A DNA stretch of 64,000 bases. Source: Methylicorpusculum oleiharenae (lineage in GTDB: Bacteria > Pseudomonadota > Gammaproteobacteria > Methylococcales > Methylomonadaceae). Numbering within the stretch: position 1 is the stretch's first letter; each line of letters starts with the position of its first letter. A program made the translations under genes and the position numbers. Below, piece by piece: positions 45,041 to 53,450 of the stretch. The DNA is taken from assembly GCF_009828925.2 (NCBI RefSeq), contig NZ_WUTY02000001.1, positions 2,076,492 to 2,140,491 of the forward strand, in the 5' to 3' direction. The notes below the pieces were generated by a model. That model had not been told where the DNA came from, searched no databases, and worked only from the letters and a program-made list of their open reading frames with translations.

Positions 45041-46015
45041 TTAAGTAAAGAGGCTAAAAGCCAGATTAACTGATGCTAACTGCTCAGGCGGTTGCTGAGC
45101 CTTGTTGATTTTATCTTTGAGTGAAGCCGGCAAGATGCCTCTATGGCCAAAATACCAATCGATATGCTTTCTTGCTATTCTAACACCGGTCAGGTTTCCG
45201 TAGAAACTGTAGAGTTGATCCAGGTGTTCCAGAACCGTGTTTTTTAATTGTAAAACATCCGGTTTTTTTAGGACACTGCCGGTTTGGAGATAATGATCTA
45301 TCTCCTTAAAAATCCAGGGATTGCCCTGAGCTCCCCGCCCGATCATCAAGGCATCAGCGCCCGTGTAGCTGAGAACCTCTTGCGCTTTTTGCGGACAGGT
45401 GATGTCACCGTTGGCGATGACAGGAATTCTAACTGATTCTTTAATCTGTCTTATAGTTTCGTATTCCGCTTGCCCTGAAAACTTACAGGCACGGGTTCTG
45501 CCATGAATAGTCAGTGCCGCGATCCCGGCGTTTTCAGCAATGGTTGAAATGGCTAACGCGTTGCGGTTTTGCGGGTCCCAGCCCGTGCGCATCTTTAACG
45601 TAACAGGTATCGAGACTGCCTTGACAACGGCTTCAAGAATCTCGGAGACCAATGCTTCATCTCTCATGAGTGCAGAACCTGCGGCAACTGAACAGACTTT
45701 TTTAGCAGGGCAGCCCATGTTGATATCGATTATCTGGGCGCCCCGTTCAACATTGATCTTGGCCGCTTCAGCCATATGTGCCGGATCCGTGCCCAAAATC
45801 TGAACGGCGCGTAATCCTGTTTCTCCTGTTTGTTCAGATTTGAGCAGTGTTTTTTTATGCTGCTGTAAATCCGGTTTTGAGGTGACCATTTCAGATACGG
45901 CCATGCCTGCGCCCAATAGTTTGCACAAATTTCTGAACGGCAGGTCAGTCACGCCTGCCATCGGGGCAAGTATCAATGGACTGCCGAGTTTATAAGGGCC
46001 TATCTGCATGGTCAT
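45041..46015 (-). CDS. dusB: tRNA-dihydrouridine synthase B
   Basis: A 324-residue FMN enzyme that reduces uridines in tRNA D-loops. The TIM-barrel motifs LAPMAGVTDLPFRNLC, IDINMGCPAKKV with the catalytic cysteine, the TLKMRTGWD, TIHGRTRACKFSG and ALMIGRGAQGNPWIF blocks are present. The ATG of MTMQIGPYKLG is used; a second ATG two codons later is equally possible. First gene of the dusB-fis pair. Confidence 0.95.
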   Translation of the reverse strand: MTMQIGPYKLGSPLILAPMAGVTDLPFRNLCKLLGAGMAVSEMVTSKPDLQQHKKTLLKSEQTGETGLRAVQILGTDPAHMAEAAKINVERGAQIIDINMGCPAKKVCSVAAGSALMRDEALVSEILEAVVKAVSIPVTLKMRTGWDPQNRNALAISTIAENAGIAALTIHGRTRACKFSGQAEYETIRQIKESVRIPVIANGDITCPQKAQEVLSYTGADALMIGRGAQGNPWIFKEIDHYLQTGSVLKKPDVLQLKNTVLEHLDQLYSFYGNLTGVRIARKHIDWYFGHRGILPASLKDKINKAQQPPEQLASVNLAFSLFT

Positions 46016-46066
46016 TAATAATCAAAAAAGGGCGGGTATCATACCGCAATAAACGTAAAAAGTTGC

Positions 46067-46585
46067 CTATAAAACAGCCGCTAATGCTGATTTCCAGATC
46101 CGGATCTTTTCATTCAGAGAGAGGCCGGCGTACGTTGGACTTGTCGACGGTAAACGGTGGTAAACGCGCGCTTTAATAGACGGATCAAGCGTGGAGAGAA
46201 CAAAACTTTTAAACAGTTTTTCGGCAGTAGCCCCGTTAAAAAAAACAGTGGTGATGCGGGGGTGTTCATTAAAAAAACAGCGGAAATTATTCGGCTTGAT
46301 AGATGCTTTTTGAATATGGGCATCCAGACTTCCGATTCGGATGCAGTTTTGGATCACATCCCAGACGGCAATGCCGCGTTGTTCAAGCATGCGTTTTTTA
46401 GTCTCGTAATCAGTTGAGTCAAATTCATCATACAGTGCGGCCATAATCGGCCAAAAAGCGTTGCGTGGGTGGCCGTAATACTGGCTTTTTTGTAAGGATT
46501 GAACGCCGGGCATCGAGCCTAAAATAAGTATTTTAGAATCAGCTGCGGCAATTGGCTCAAATCCGGTCAAGCTAGTCATCGACAA
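46067..46585 (-). CDS. DNA-deoxyinosine glycosylase (uracil-DNA glycosylase superfamily)
   Basis: A 172-residue base-excision enzyme of the hypoxanthine-DNA glycosylase type. Motifs are ILILGSMPGVQSL (residues about 19-31), YYGHPRNAFWPIM, VFFNGATAEKLF and LPSTSPTYAGLSL near the C-terminus. It removes hypoxanthine formed by deamination of adenine. It lies about 50 bp before dusB on the same strand; this is a small addition to the usual prmA-dusB-fis arrangement. Confidence 0.87.
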   Translation of the reverse strand: MSMTSLTGFEPIAAADSKILILGSMPGVQSLQKSQYYGHPRNAFWPIMAALYDEFDSTDYETKKRMLEQRGIAVWDVIQNCIRIGSLDAHIQKASIKPNNFRCFFNEHPRITTVFFNGATAEKLFKSFVLSTLDPSIKARVYHRLPSTSPTYAGLSLNEKIRIWKSALAAVL

Positions 46586-46633
46586 CCGAGAGTAAAATAA
46601 AAAAGACTGCTGTGTAATTATTCAGAGAAGGTC

Positions 46634-46658
46634 GGGTTGGCTATCGCCAACCGCAACC
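46634..46658. repeat. REP-like palindrome, copy 3 (half)
   Basis: 25 bp identical to 10559-10583 (starts GGGTTGGCTATCGCCAACC). It carries one hairpin, GGTTGGC-TATC-GCCAACC, and lacks the outer arm present in copy 2. Confidence 0.75.
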
Positions 46659-46707
46659 ACCCGGTGCATCACCTTTGTTTTGGTGTTCCGCTGAAGGTCA
46701 TCACGGC

Positions 46708-47253
46708 TTAACTGTTGGGCTTGTTTTCGAAGGAAGACTCTTCGTTCCATATGGGATTGTCGCGGTCTTCCGGGTTTAATTTAGCCTTGTCATGCGGATA
46801 TACATGCCAAAAAGACTTATCGATTGCGCCTTCCATGTAACCTTCCTTTTTATCGTGACCAAAAGGACACCACCAGTTTTCAACGACTTTAACCATATAG
46901 GCATGCCATTCGAACAAAGCCACGCTCACCGGGCAATACCAGGTGCAGTTCAATATCCAAAACAGTTTGTATTGAGATGTGCTGCCTTTAAATGAGGCAT
47001 TCATGGTGATTTGATCTTTCAATGTATACCGGTGGCTGCTTCTGTTAGGCAGAAAGTCCGATAAAGTTTTGATATTTTTGGCGCCCATCATACGCAGATG
47101 GTAATACGTCAGGTAGGCACTCAGAAAAACAAAAGGCAGCGTAATGATCGGTAAATACACGAGTACCATCCCAATACCCCGTATCCAAACGGGCTGTTCT
47201 TTGTAATGTCGACCTATTTCGACGCGGTGGGTGCAGGTTTCACAGGATTTCAT
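46708..47253 (-). CDS. cysteine-containing two-helix membrane protein, unknown
   Basis: A 181-residue protein without a recognised family. The N-terminus MKSCETCTHR gives one CxxC pair. Two hydrophobic segments follow (about 24-48, IGMVLVYLPIITLPFVFLSA, and about 95-122, containing NCTWYCPVSVALFEW with CxxxC). Near 128 is WWCPFGHDKKEG with another Cys and a His. The tail is Glu/Asp/Lys-rich and ends EESSFENKPNS. The Cys/His pattern suggests metal or redox chemistry at the membrane. It starts within the stop codon of the metal-site protein upstream (ATGA overlap), so the two are co-produced. Could be methanotroph-specific; I cannot confirm. Confidence 0.75.
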   Translation of the reverse strand: MKSCETCTHRVEIGRHYKEQPVWIRGIGMVLVYLPIITLPFVFLSAYLTYYHLRMMGAKNIKTLSDFLPNRSSHRYTLKDQITMNASFKGSTSQYKLFWILNCTWYCPVSVALFEWHAYMVKVVENWWCPFGHDKKEGYMEGAIDKSFWHVYPHDKAKLNPEDRDNPIWNEESSFENKPNS

Positions 47254-47444
47254 TTGATAAGACCTCTCTTTGTTTTAGTTTTGGTGGATGGCGTCAATTT
47301 GTCAGCGTTCAGTAATTCATAGATACTTTGACAACCTCCGCAGCAAAAATTTATCTCACCGTCTTCAGCTTTTAAAGAAAAGCCTTTTATGGTAACGGGT
47401 AGATTACAGAGTGCGCAGGTAAGCGATGTTTTTTTATTGGTCAC
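47250..47444 (-). CDS. stand-alone P-type-ATPase-like metal-binding domain
   Basis: A 64-residue protein whose core CALCNLPV (Cys10 and Cys13) and FCCGGCQSIYELL (Cys about 33, 34, 37) match the cysteine cluster found at the N-terminus of copper-type P-ATPases (FixI/CcoI). Here the ATPase is missing and the domain ends in a Lys-rich tail. It probably binds Cu or another soft metal; redox or chaperone role is inferred. It begins 26 bp after rlmI and its stop overlaps the next gene's start. Confidence 0.8.
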   Translation of the reverse strand: MTNKKTSLTCALCNLPVTIKGFSLKAEDGEINFCCGGCQSIYELLNADKLTPSTKTKTKRGLIK

Positions 47445-47470
47445 GGGTAAGGTAACTCTTTATAAATCAG

Positions 47471-48667
47471 CTATAAACTTGGCGACACATAGCAGAAATA
47501 AGTTTTCAGGTATTCCGTTTCCGGCATGCCCGGGTGAATAGGATGATCGGGGCCTTGGCCGCCCGTTCCAAAAAAAGTCAAGTGCCGGTCAATATGGCGT
47601 CCGGATGCACGCAGCAATTCATGCAGATTATCGCGGCTTAAGTGATGCGAGCAAGAAGCCGATATCAGTATGCCGTTAGGCGACAAAATCTGTAATGCCA
47701 TGTCATTAAGTCTCCGGTAAGCCTCAAAGCCTTGTTTAAAGTCTTTTTTGCGCTTGATCAATGCCGGTGGGTCCAGAACAATGACGTCGAAGTTCCGCTT
47801 ATCAGAGCGCGCGGTTTTCAGAAAATCAAATACATCGCTATGGACGCAGTCAACCCGTTGTTCAACCTCATTGAGCCTGGCGTTTTCGGAAGCCAGTGCC
47901 AAGGCGGCAGCGGAGGCATCGACACAGGTGACATGCTGAGCCCCATTTTTTGCAGCCGGAATGGCCCACGCTCCCGTGTAAGAAAATAAATCCAGCACAG
48001 TCAGGCCGCGGCATAAACTCATTACTTCACGCCGGCTATTGCGATGATCATAAAACCAGCCGGTTTTTTGGCCCTTTAAAACATCGATGGCGAATTTTAC
48101 ACCATTTTCTTCGATGATAAGAAATTCGGGCATTTTGCCATAGCCGATTTCATTCTCTTGAGGTAAGCCTTCAAGTGCCCGCTGGCTGTTTTCGTTTTTG
48201 AGCACGATCGCTTCAGGATTAAACAGTTCAACGAGAGCAGACATCAAAAAGGGTTTATGTTTTTCTATGCCGGCACTCGTAATTTGCACCGAAAATACGC
48301 GATCAAAGCGGTCAATCACTAAACCCGGCAAGCCATCACTCTCACCGAAAATTAATCGATAGTAAGGTTTATCGAACAATTGCTCTCTTAACCGTAACGC
48401 GGTTGTCAGGCGGGCTTTAAAAAAATTAATCCCACAGGATAGATTCAGCTTTCTCGATAAAAGGCGGGCCGCAATCAGTGTTTGAGGATTAACGTAGGCC
48501 GTGCCTACCGGCTTTCCGTCCTCGGTGACGACATTGACCAGATCGCCGGGCGCAAAGTGATCCAAAGGTGAGCGGTGTGTATCTACTTCATTGCTAAAGA
48601 CCCATACATGGCCTTTTCGCAAGCGTTTGTCTTCGTTTTTCTTTAAGTAAAGTTCAGGGTAAGCCAT
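47471..48667 (-). CDS. rlmI: 23S rRNA (cytosine1962-C5)-methyltransferase
   Basis: A 398-residue methyltransferase. It has the N-terminal PUA-type region (LRKGHVWVFSNEVD), the RFDRVFSVQITSAG segment, the SAM-binding VLDLFSYTGAWAIPAAKNGA near residue 225 and the catalytic VLDPPALIKRKKDF near 300, with the cysteine in SASCSHHLS. It lies between the DUF3426 gene and the metal-domain gene, same strand, 3 bp after the former. Confidence 0.92.
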   Translation of the reverse strand: MAYPELYLKKNEDKRLRKGHVWVFSNEVDTHRSPLDHFAPGDLVNVVTEDGKPVGTAYVNPQTLIAARLLSRKLNLSCGINFFKARLTTALRLREQLFDKPYYRLIFGESDGLPGLVIDRFDRVFSVQITSAGIEKHKPFLMSALVELFNPEAIVLKNENSQRALEGLPQENEIGYGKMPEFLIIEENGVKFAIDVLKGQKTGWFYDHRNSRREVMSLCRGLTVLDLFSYTGAWAIPAAKNGAQHVTCVDASAAALALASENARLNEVEQRVDCVHSDVFDFLKTARSDKRNFDVIVLDPPALIKRKKDFKQGFEAYRRLNDMALQILSPNGILISASCSHHLSRDNLHELLRASGRHIDRHLTFFGTGGQGPDHPIHPGMPETEYLKTYFCYVSPSL

Positions 48668-48670
48668 GTT

Positions 48671-49321
48671 TTATATCAGCTCAAAAGTGTAACCACCGAT
48701 CGTTTTTCCAGTGGGGGCAATGGCCAGGATGACTTGAAATGATTGATTTGAGGCAATAGCGCGATTGCCTGCATTCAAGTAGTGTTTGGCTAAAAAGATG
48801 CGCTGAGCCAAAGGCTCACCGTTAAGATTTAGCAGAGTCAATTTAATGCTGGGATAATTTTGAGCAAATTCGGCTTGATTGATGATGACCGAAGAAAATT
48901 CATAAAAACCGTTTTTTTCGGTCAATGCACTTTGCATCACGACCAGTTCATCGTGATTTTTATAGGACGGCAGCACGCAGCCCAAGGTTTGGCAACCTCG
49001 TTCCAGTTGCTGTCTTAATGACGGATTTTGTAGCGCATCGTTCCCGTAAAAATAAACTCCCTGGCTGATCAGCAGCAGTAAATTGACAGCCAGAGCGAAG
49101 CCCCAAAATTTTGCATTGGGTACTTCAGGTGATTTCAGCCATTTGATAGCCGGTTCTTTAGCTTCGATTTTTTGAGGCGCTTCCGAGGTGTTTTCGCTGA
49201 GTTGTTTTAAGGCATCAAACAGAGTATTGCAAATTGAACAGCGCATCAAACCTCGGTTAAGGCGCAACTGTTCAATAGTTACAGTTTGACGGGTTTGACA
49301 TTCAGGGCAGTCAGTAAACAT
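48671..49321 (-). CDS. zinc-ribbon and DUF3426 protein
   Basis: A 216-residue protein with an N-terminal CxxC...CxxC zinc ribbon (CPECQTRQ and CSICNTLFD), a single transmembrane helix (about 85-105, FWGFALAVNLLLLISQGVYF) and a periplasmic DUF3426 domain. Usually found between prmA and dusB; the function is unknown. Three bases separate it from prmA and from rlmI. Confidence 0.88.
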   Translation of the reverse strand: MFTDCPECQTRQTVTIEQLRLNRGLMRCSICNTLFDALKQLSENTSEAPQKIEAKEPAIKWLKSPEVPNAKFWGFALAVNLLLLISQGVYFYGNDALQNPSLRQQLERGCQTLGCVLPSYKNHDELVVMQSALTEKNGFYEFSSVIINQAEFAQNYPSIKLTLLNLNGEPLAQRIFLAKHYLNAGNRAIASNQSFQVILAIAPTGKTIGGYTFELI

Positions 49322-49324
49322 GGT

Positions 49325-50203
49325 TCAAGCCTTTTTTATGCCATCGAGTCTGCACCAATCTTCTTGCTGCACAGGTGGGCCTAGGTCTATCCAGGGATTA
49401 TAAGCTTCTGCAACAGACGGTGCCTGTTCATTTAAGATGCCGGATAAAACCAGACAGCCTGCAGGTGCGACTAATCCGGAAATAGCCGGTGATAAATCAA
49501 TCAGCGGCTTAGCCAGAATGTTGGCGAGCACAACGTCGGCTTGAAAAGGCGCAAAGTTGTCAGGTAAATAGCAGGTTATACGTTCCAGTATATGGTTTTT
49601 TCTGGCATTTTCTTCAGTGGCCGTCAGTGCCTGAGGGTCAATATCAATGGCATGCGCCTCGCGGGCTCCCAGTAGCACAGCTGCTACCGCTAAAATACCC
49701 GAACCGCAGCCGTAATCAATCACAACTTTATCCGTTAAATCATGGCTTGCCAGCCATTCCAGACACAGCGCTGTAGTCGGATGAGTGCCTGTGCCGAATG
49801 CCAGTCCGGGGTCGAGAGTCAGGCAGACGGTCCCGGGTTCAAGTTGCTCCTGTCCGGTAGGGCAGACCCAAAGTCGGTCGGCAAATTTCATAGGCTGATA
49901 ATAATCCATCCAACTGCGTTCCCAGGCCTGATCTTCCAGTCTTTCATAGGTCCATTGAGAAAGTCCGCTATTAAACTGCTCATTGACCCATGTTTTAACC
50001 TGCTCAGGGTCGGACTCAAGTTCAAACAAGGCAATGACCCGGGTGTTAGGCCATATTATCGTCTCGCCGGGCAGCGGTTCATAGACCGGCTGATCTTCGG
50101 CATCCATGTAAGTCACTGAGACCGCGCCGATTTCACTGAAATAATCAGCGAGTTCGGGAGCTGTATTTTCATTGGTGGTAACAGATAATTGGTGCCAGGC
50201 CAT
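49325..50203 (-). CDS. prmA: ribosomal protein L11 methyltransferase
   Basis: A 292-residue methyltransferase modifying L11. The ATG at 50203 (MAWHQLSVTTNENTA) gives the same length as E. coli PrmA (293); an ATG eight codons earlier adds a non-conserved extension. SAM motifs: LTLDPGLAFGTGTHPTTALC, VIDYGCGSGILAVAA and ANILAKPLIDL. It heads the prmA-DUF3426-rlmI run and lies 270 bp after accC. Confidence 0.95.
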   Translation of the reverse strand: MAWHQLSVTTNENTAPELADYFSEIGAVSVTYMDAEDQPVYEPLPGETIIWPNTRVIALFELESDPEQVKTWVNEQFNSGLSQWTYERLEDQAWERSWMDYYQPMKFADRLWVCPTGQEQLEPGTVCLTLDPGLAFGTGTHPTTALCLEWLASHDLTDKVVIDYGCGSGILAVAAVLLGAREAHAIDIDPQALTATEENARKNHILERITCYLPDNFAPFQADVVLANILAKPLIDLSPAISGLVAPAGCLVLSGILNEQAPSVAEAYNPWIDLGPPVQQEDWCRLDGIKKA

Positions 50204-50472
50204 GTTTTTACACGTTCTAAAATACAAAAGCAGACGGATGTCTGCTCTTAGGGGTTAACTTCAAAATAATGGCTAAAACTTAAAATTCCATTATGCGGGG
50301 TTCATTGGCGGGCTGTTCGGTTCAAGCGGTTTATGCAGATAAGACTGCCTGAATGCGATGGTGTTAGAAGTTAATTAATCCGTTCGCATTAATCAGAGTA
50401 ATTTGCCGTTTGTAAATGGCGCATCTTGAAGGATGCGCCTAAAAACAGAGCTTCATGCAAGGTGCTTTATCG

Positions 50473-51819
50473 TCAGGAGGTCATGCCTAATTTTTTTTCC
50501 AGATAATGAATATTCCTTTGACCGCTGACGAAACCCTGGTCGGTCATAATATCCTTGTGCAATTCGATATTGGTTTTGATGCCGTCGATGATGATTTCAC
50601 TTAAAGCCGTATTCATTCTGGCGATGGCGCTGTTTCTGTCATCACCATAAGCAATCAGTTTGCCGATCATTGAGTCGTAGTAAGGCGGCACTTTATAGCC
50701 GTTGTAAATATGCGTTTCGCAACGGATACCGGGCCCGCCCGGCATATGGAACTGATTGATGGTTCCGGGGCAGGGCATGAATGTTTTGGGATCTTCAGCG
50801 TTCAATCTGCATTCAATGGCGTGGCCGCGAAATATAACCTGGTCCTGGGTAACCGAAAGCGGTAAACCATAGGCGATTCGCAATTGTTCTTTAACAATAT
50901 CAAACCCGGTAATCATCTCGGTGACCGGATGCTCAACCTGGACTCGCGTGTTCATTTCAATGAAAAAGAATTCGCCTTTTTCGTATAAAAATTCGAAAGT
51001 ACCAGCACCCAGATAGCCAATGTCGCGGCAGGCTTTAGCGCATAACTCACCCATCCGGTTGCGTTGCTCTTCGGTAATCCCCGGGGCAGGCGCTTCTTCT
51101 ACAACTTTTTGATGTCTGCGCTGCATGGAGCAATCCCGTTCACCCAGATGAATCGCATTGCCGTGAGAATCAGCCATTACCTGAAACTCAATGTGTCGGG
51201 GATCTTCCAGAAATTTTTCCATGTAAACCGTGCCATTACCGAAAGCGACCTCGGCCTCGGCTTTGGTCATCGTGATGGCATTAATTAATGCCGCTTCGGT
51301 ATGTACTGTTCGCATGCCTCGGCCACCACCGCCGCCTGCAGCCTTGATTATGACCGGGTAACCGATCTCCTGAGCCATCTTGAGGTTTTTCTTGTTGTTA
51401 TCGCCCAGCGGGTCGCCGTTGCCGGGAACACAGGGGATGCCTGCAGCTTTCATAGCTTTCTTGGCTGAAATTTTATCACCCATCAAGCGGATGGTTTCAG
51501 GGTTTGGACCAATGAAAACAAAGCCACTCTGCCTGACTTTTTCCGAAAAATCGGCATTTTCGGATAAAAACCCATAGCCGGGATGGATAGCTTCCGCATC
51601 AGTGACTTCAGCCGCACTGATGATAGCCGGAATGTTGAGATAGCTTTCGCTGGATGATGCCGGGCCGATGCAGACTGATTCATCGGCGAGACGGACATGT
51701 TTCAAATCACGATCTGCAGAAGAGTGGACCGCGACCACTTTAATGCCCATTTCGCGACAGGCGCGCAAAATACGCAGAGCAATTTCGCCTCTATTGGCAA
51801 TGACAATTTTATCGAACAT
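50473..51819 (-). CDS. accC: acetyl-CoA carboxylase biotin carboxylase subunit
   Basis: A 448-residue ATP-grasp enzyme that carboxylates the biotin of AccB, the first step of fatty acid synthesis. Motifs: [18 protein letters not shown], the Gly-rich loop [31 protein letters not shown] and the catalytic [16 protein letters not shown]. Same length as E. coli AccC (449). It follows accB by 20 bp. Confidence 0.97.
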   Translation of the reverse strand: MFDKIVIANRGEIALRILRACREMGIKVVAVHSSADRDLKHVRLADESVCIGPASSSESYLNIPAIISAAEVTDAEAIHPGYGFLSENADFSEKVRQSGFVFIGPNPETIRLMGDKISAKKAMKAAGIPCVPGNGDPLGDNNKKNLKMAQEIGYPVIIKAAGGGGGRGMRTVHTEAALINAITMTKAEAEVAFGNGTVYMEKFLEDPRHIEFQVMADSHGNAIHLGERDCSMQRRHQKVVEEAPAPGITEEQRNRMGELCAKACRDIGYLGAGTFEFLYEKGEFFFIEMNTRVQVEHPVTEMITGFDIVKEQLRIAYGLPLSVTQDQVIFRGHAIECRLNAEDPKTFMPCPGTINQFHMPGGPGIRCETHIYNGYKVPPYYDSMIGKLIAYGDDRNSAIARMNTALSEIIIDGIKTNIELHKDIMTDQGFVSGQRNIHYLEKKLGMTS

Positions 51820-51839
51820 GATCAGGCACCTAAGTGTTG

Positions 51840-52295
51840 TTATTCAATAACGAATAAAGGTTGGTCATATTCGACAGGTTGTCCATTCTCGACCAAAATT
51901 TGAGTGATAGTCCCACTCTTGTCGGCCTCAATTTGATTAAGAATTTTCATTGCTTCAATAATACATAAAGTATCGCCCGCTTTAACGGTATGGCCTACTT
52001 CGACGAAAGCCTTGGAGCCGGGTGACGCGGAGCGGTAAAAAGAACCGACCATAGGCGATTTTACAATGTGACCGCTTATTTTGTTTTCAACGGGTGCCGC
52101 AGCAGGAGCGGGCGCAGACGTTGCGGCAGGGGCCAGATTGATTGCTGTGGGTGCTTGCGGGGCAGGTGCATAGGCAACCGGCGCGCTGGAATAACGGCTG
52201 ATTCTTACGGACTCTTCACCTTCGCTTATTTCTATTTCTGCAATGTCTGATTCTTCGATAATCTCGATCAGCTTTTTTATTTTTCTTATATCCAT
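51840..52295 (-). CDS. accB: acetyl-CoA carboxylase biotin carboxyl carrier protein
   Basis: A 151-residue carrier. The N-terminal [20 protein letters not shown] is typical, followed by a Pro/Ala-rich linker (about 39-70), and the biotinyl domain with IEAMKILN, biotin lysine at 117, and the thumb-like [15 protein letters not shown]. Lies 5 bp after aroQ and 20 bp before accC; one operon. Confidence 0.96.
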   Translation of the reverse strand: MDIRKIKKLIEIIEESDIAEIEISEGEESVRISRYSSAPVAYAPAPQAPTAINLAPAATSAPAPAAAPVENKISGHIVKSPMVGSFYRSASPGSKAFVEVGHTVKAGDTLCIIEAMKILNQIEADKSGTITQILVENGQPVEYDQPLFVIE

Positions 52296-52300
52296 TGTCT

Positions 52301-52747
52301 TTAATGTCTCTTGGCTAGTATCTCATGAGCGGCTTTCAGAGCCAGTTCGTACCCGATTGCTCCTAGTCCGCAGATAACGCCTTCGGCTATATCTGAAAAA
52401 TAGGAGTGTATTCTAAACGGTTCACGGGCATGCACGTTAGATAGATGAACTTCTATAAACGGAATTTTTGTAGCAAGTAAAGCATCGCGTAAAGCAACGC
52501 TGGTATGAGTAAAAGCGGCAGGATTAATGATGATAAAGTCAATCTTATCGGCAAAGGCCTGATGGATAAGCTCCACCATCTGGTGTTCAGCATTATGCTG
52601 ATAGAAGTACAGGGAATGCCCCATTTCCGCCGCTTGCAACTCTAAGGTATTTTGAATGTCTTTCAGGGTCTGATGGCCATAAAGTGATGGTTCTCGGACG
52701 CCCAGTAAATTTAGATTAGGTCCATTGAGGACGAAAATTTTAGACAT
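52301..52747 (-). CDS. aroQ: 3-dehydroquinate dehydratase, type II
   Basis: A 148-residue shikimate-pathway enzyme. Motifs: [19 protein letters not shown] with the active-site Tyr, [18 protein letters not shown] with the catalytic His nearby, and [14 protein letters not shown]. Length typical. It leads the aroQ-accB-accC operon, as in many gammaproteobacteria. Confidence 0.96.
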   Translation of the reverse strand: MSKIFVLNGPNLNLLGVREPSLYGHQTLKDIQNTLELQAAEMGHSLYFYQHNAEHQMVELIHQAFADKIDFIIINPAAFTHTSVALRDALLATKIPFIEVHLSNVHAREPFRIHSYFSDIAEGVICGLGAIGYELALKAAHEILAKRH

Positions 52748-52937
52748 TAAGGTAAGGTTTGAAAATTATTATAATTATCAGCCAATTTTCCCTAATTTAC
52801 GTGAATTTGTCTATAACTATGTCTTTCGTCAAAGAAAATTCGTTAAATCGCGGCTATGTCAGCGGCTGTGAAAATGACTTTCCCTTGCAACGCATCATGT
52901 GTTTCCGGCTCAGGCGCTATTGAAATTAAAGACGGAT

Positions 52938-53450
52938 TTAAAGCAGAGGCTTGATCAGTTTGATGAGATCTTCTTTTGAAAAAGGACCGGCCTGCCTGTG
53001 AATGAGCTGGCCATCCCGGTTAAAGACCAGGCTGAAGGGGAGAATGCCGGCAATATTGCCCATTTGCTGGGCCAGTGCCATGGCCTGATCGCCGCCGATA
53101 AGCATAGGATAATTGGTTTCCAGGGTATTGAGATACGCCGCAACGGTTTCTTTTTCTTCAAGTGCAATGCCGACAAATTGCAGTCCTTGTTCACCGTATT
53201 CTTTTTGTAACTCGACAAACTCCGGGATTTCCTTTCGGCAAGGCGGACACCAGGTTGCCCAAAAGTTCACCACGATTATCTTGCCGTGCCATTCGGTCAA
53301 GCTGTGTGTCCTGCCCGCTAAATCCGGAAAACTGAAGTCAGGTAAGGCCGGTGTGTCAACTCTGCTTTGGTTATCAGTGAGTTGATTGACATAAATTCCG
53401 GCCGCTAACGCGCAGAAAGCGATAGCCAGGATGATCAGGGATTGTTTCAT
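52938..53450 (-). CDS. TlpA-type thioredoxin-fold protein
   Basis: A 170-residue envelope thioredoxin-like protein with one N-terminal membrane anchor (about 3-22) and the redox motif WATWCPPCRKE near residue 70. Such proteins reduce disulfides in the periplasm or in cytochrome maturation. Its ATG overlaps the dsbD stop codon by one base (TGATG), so it is coupled to dsbD, which would supply its electrons. Confidence 0.9.
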   Translation of the reverse strand: MKQSLIILAIAFCALAAGIYVNQLTDNQSRVDTPALPDFSFPDLAGRTHSLTEWHGKIIVVNFWATWCPPCRKEIPEFVELQKEYGEQGLQFVGIALEEKETVAAYLNTLETNYPMLIGGDQAMALAQQMGNIAGILPFSLVFNRDGQLIHRQAGPFSKEDLIKLIKPLL

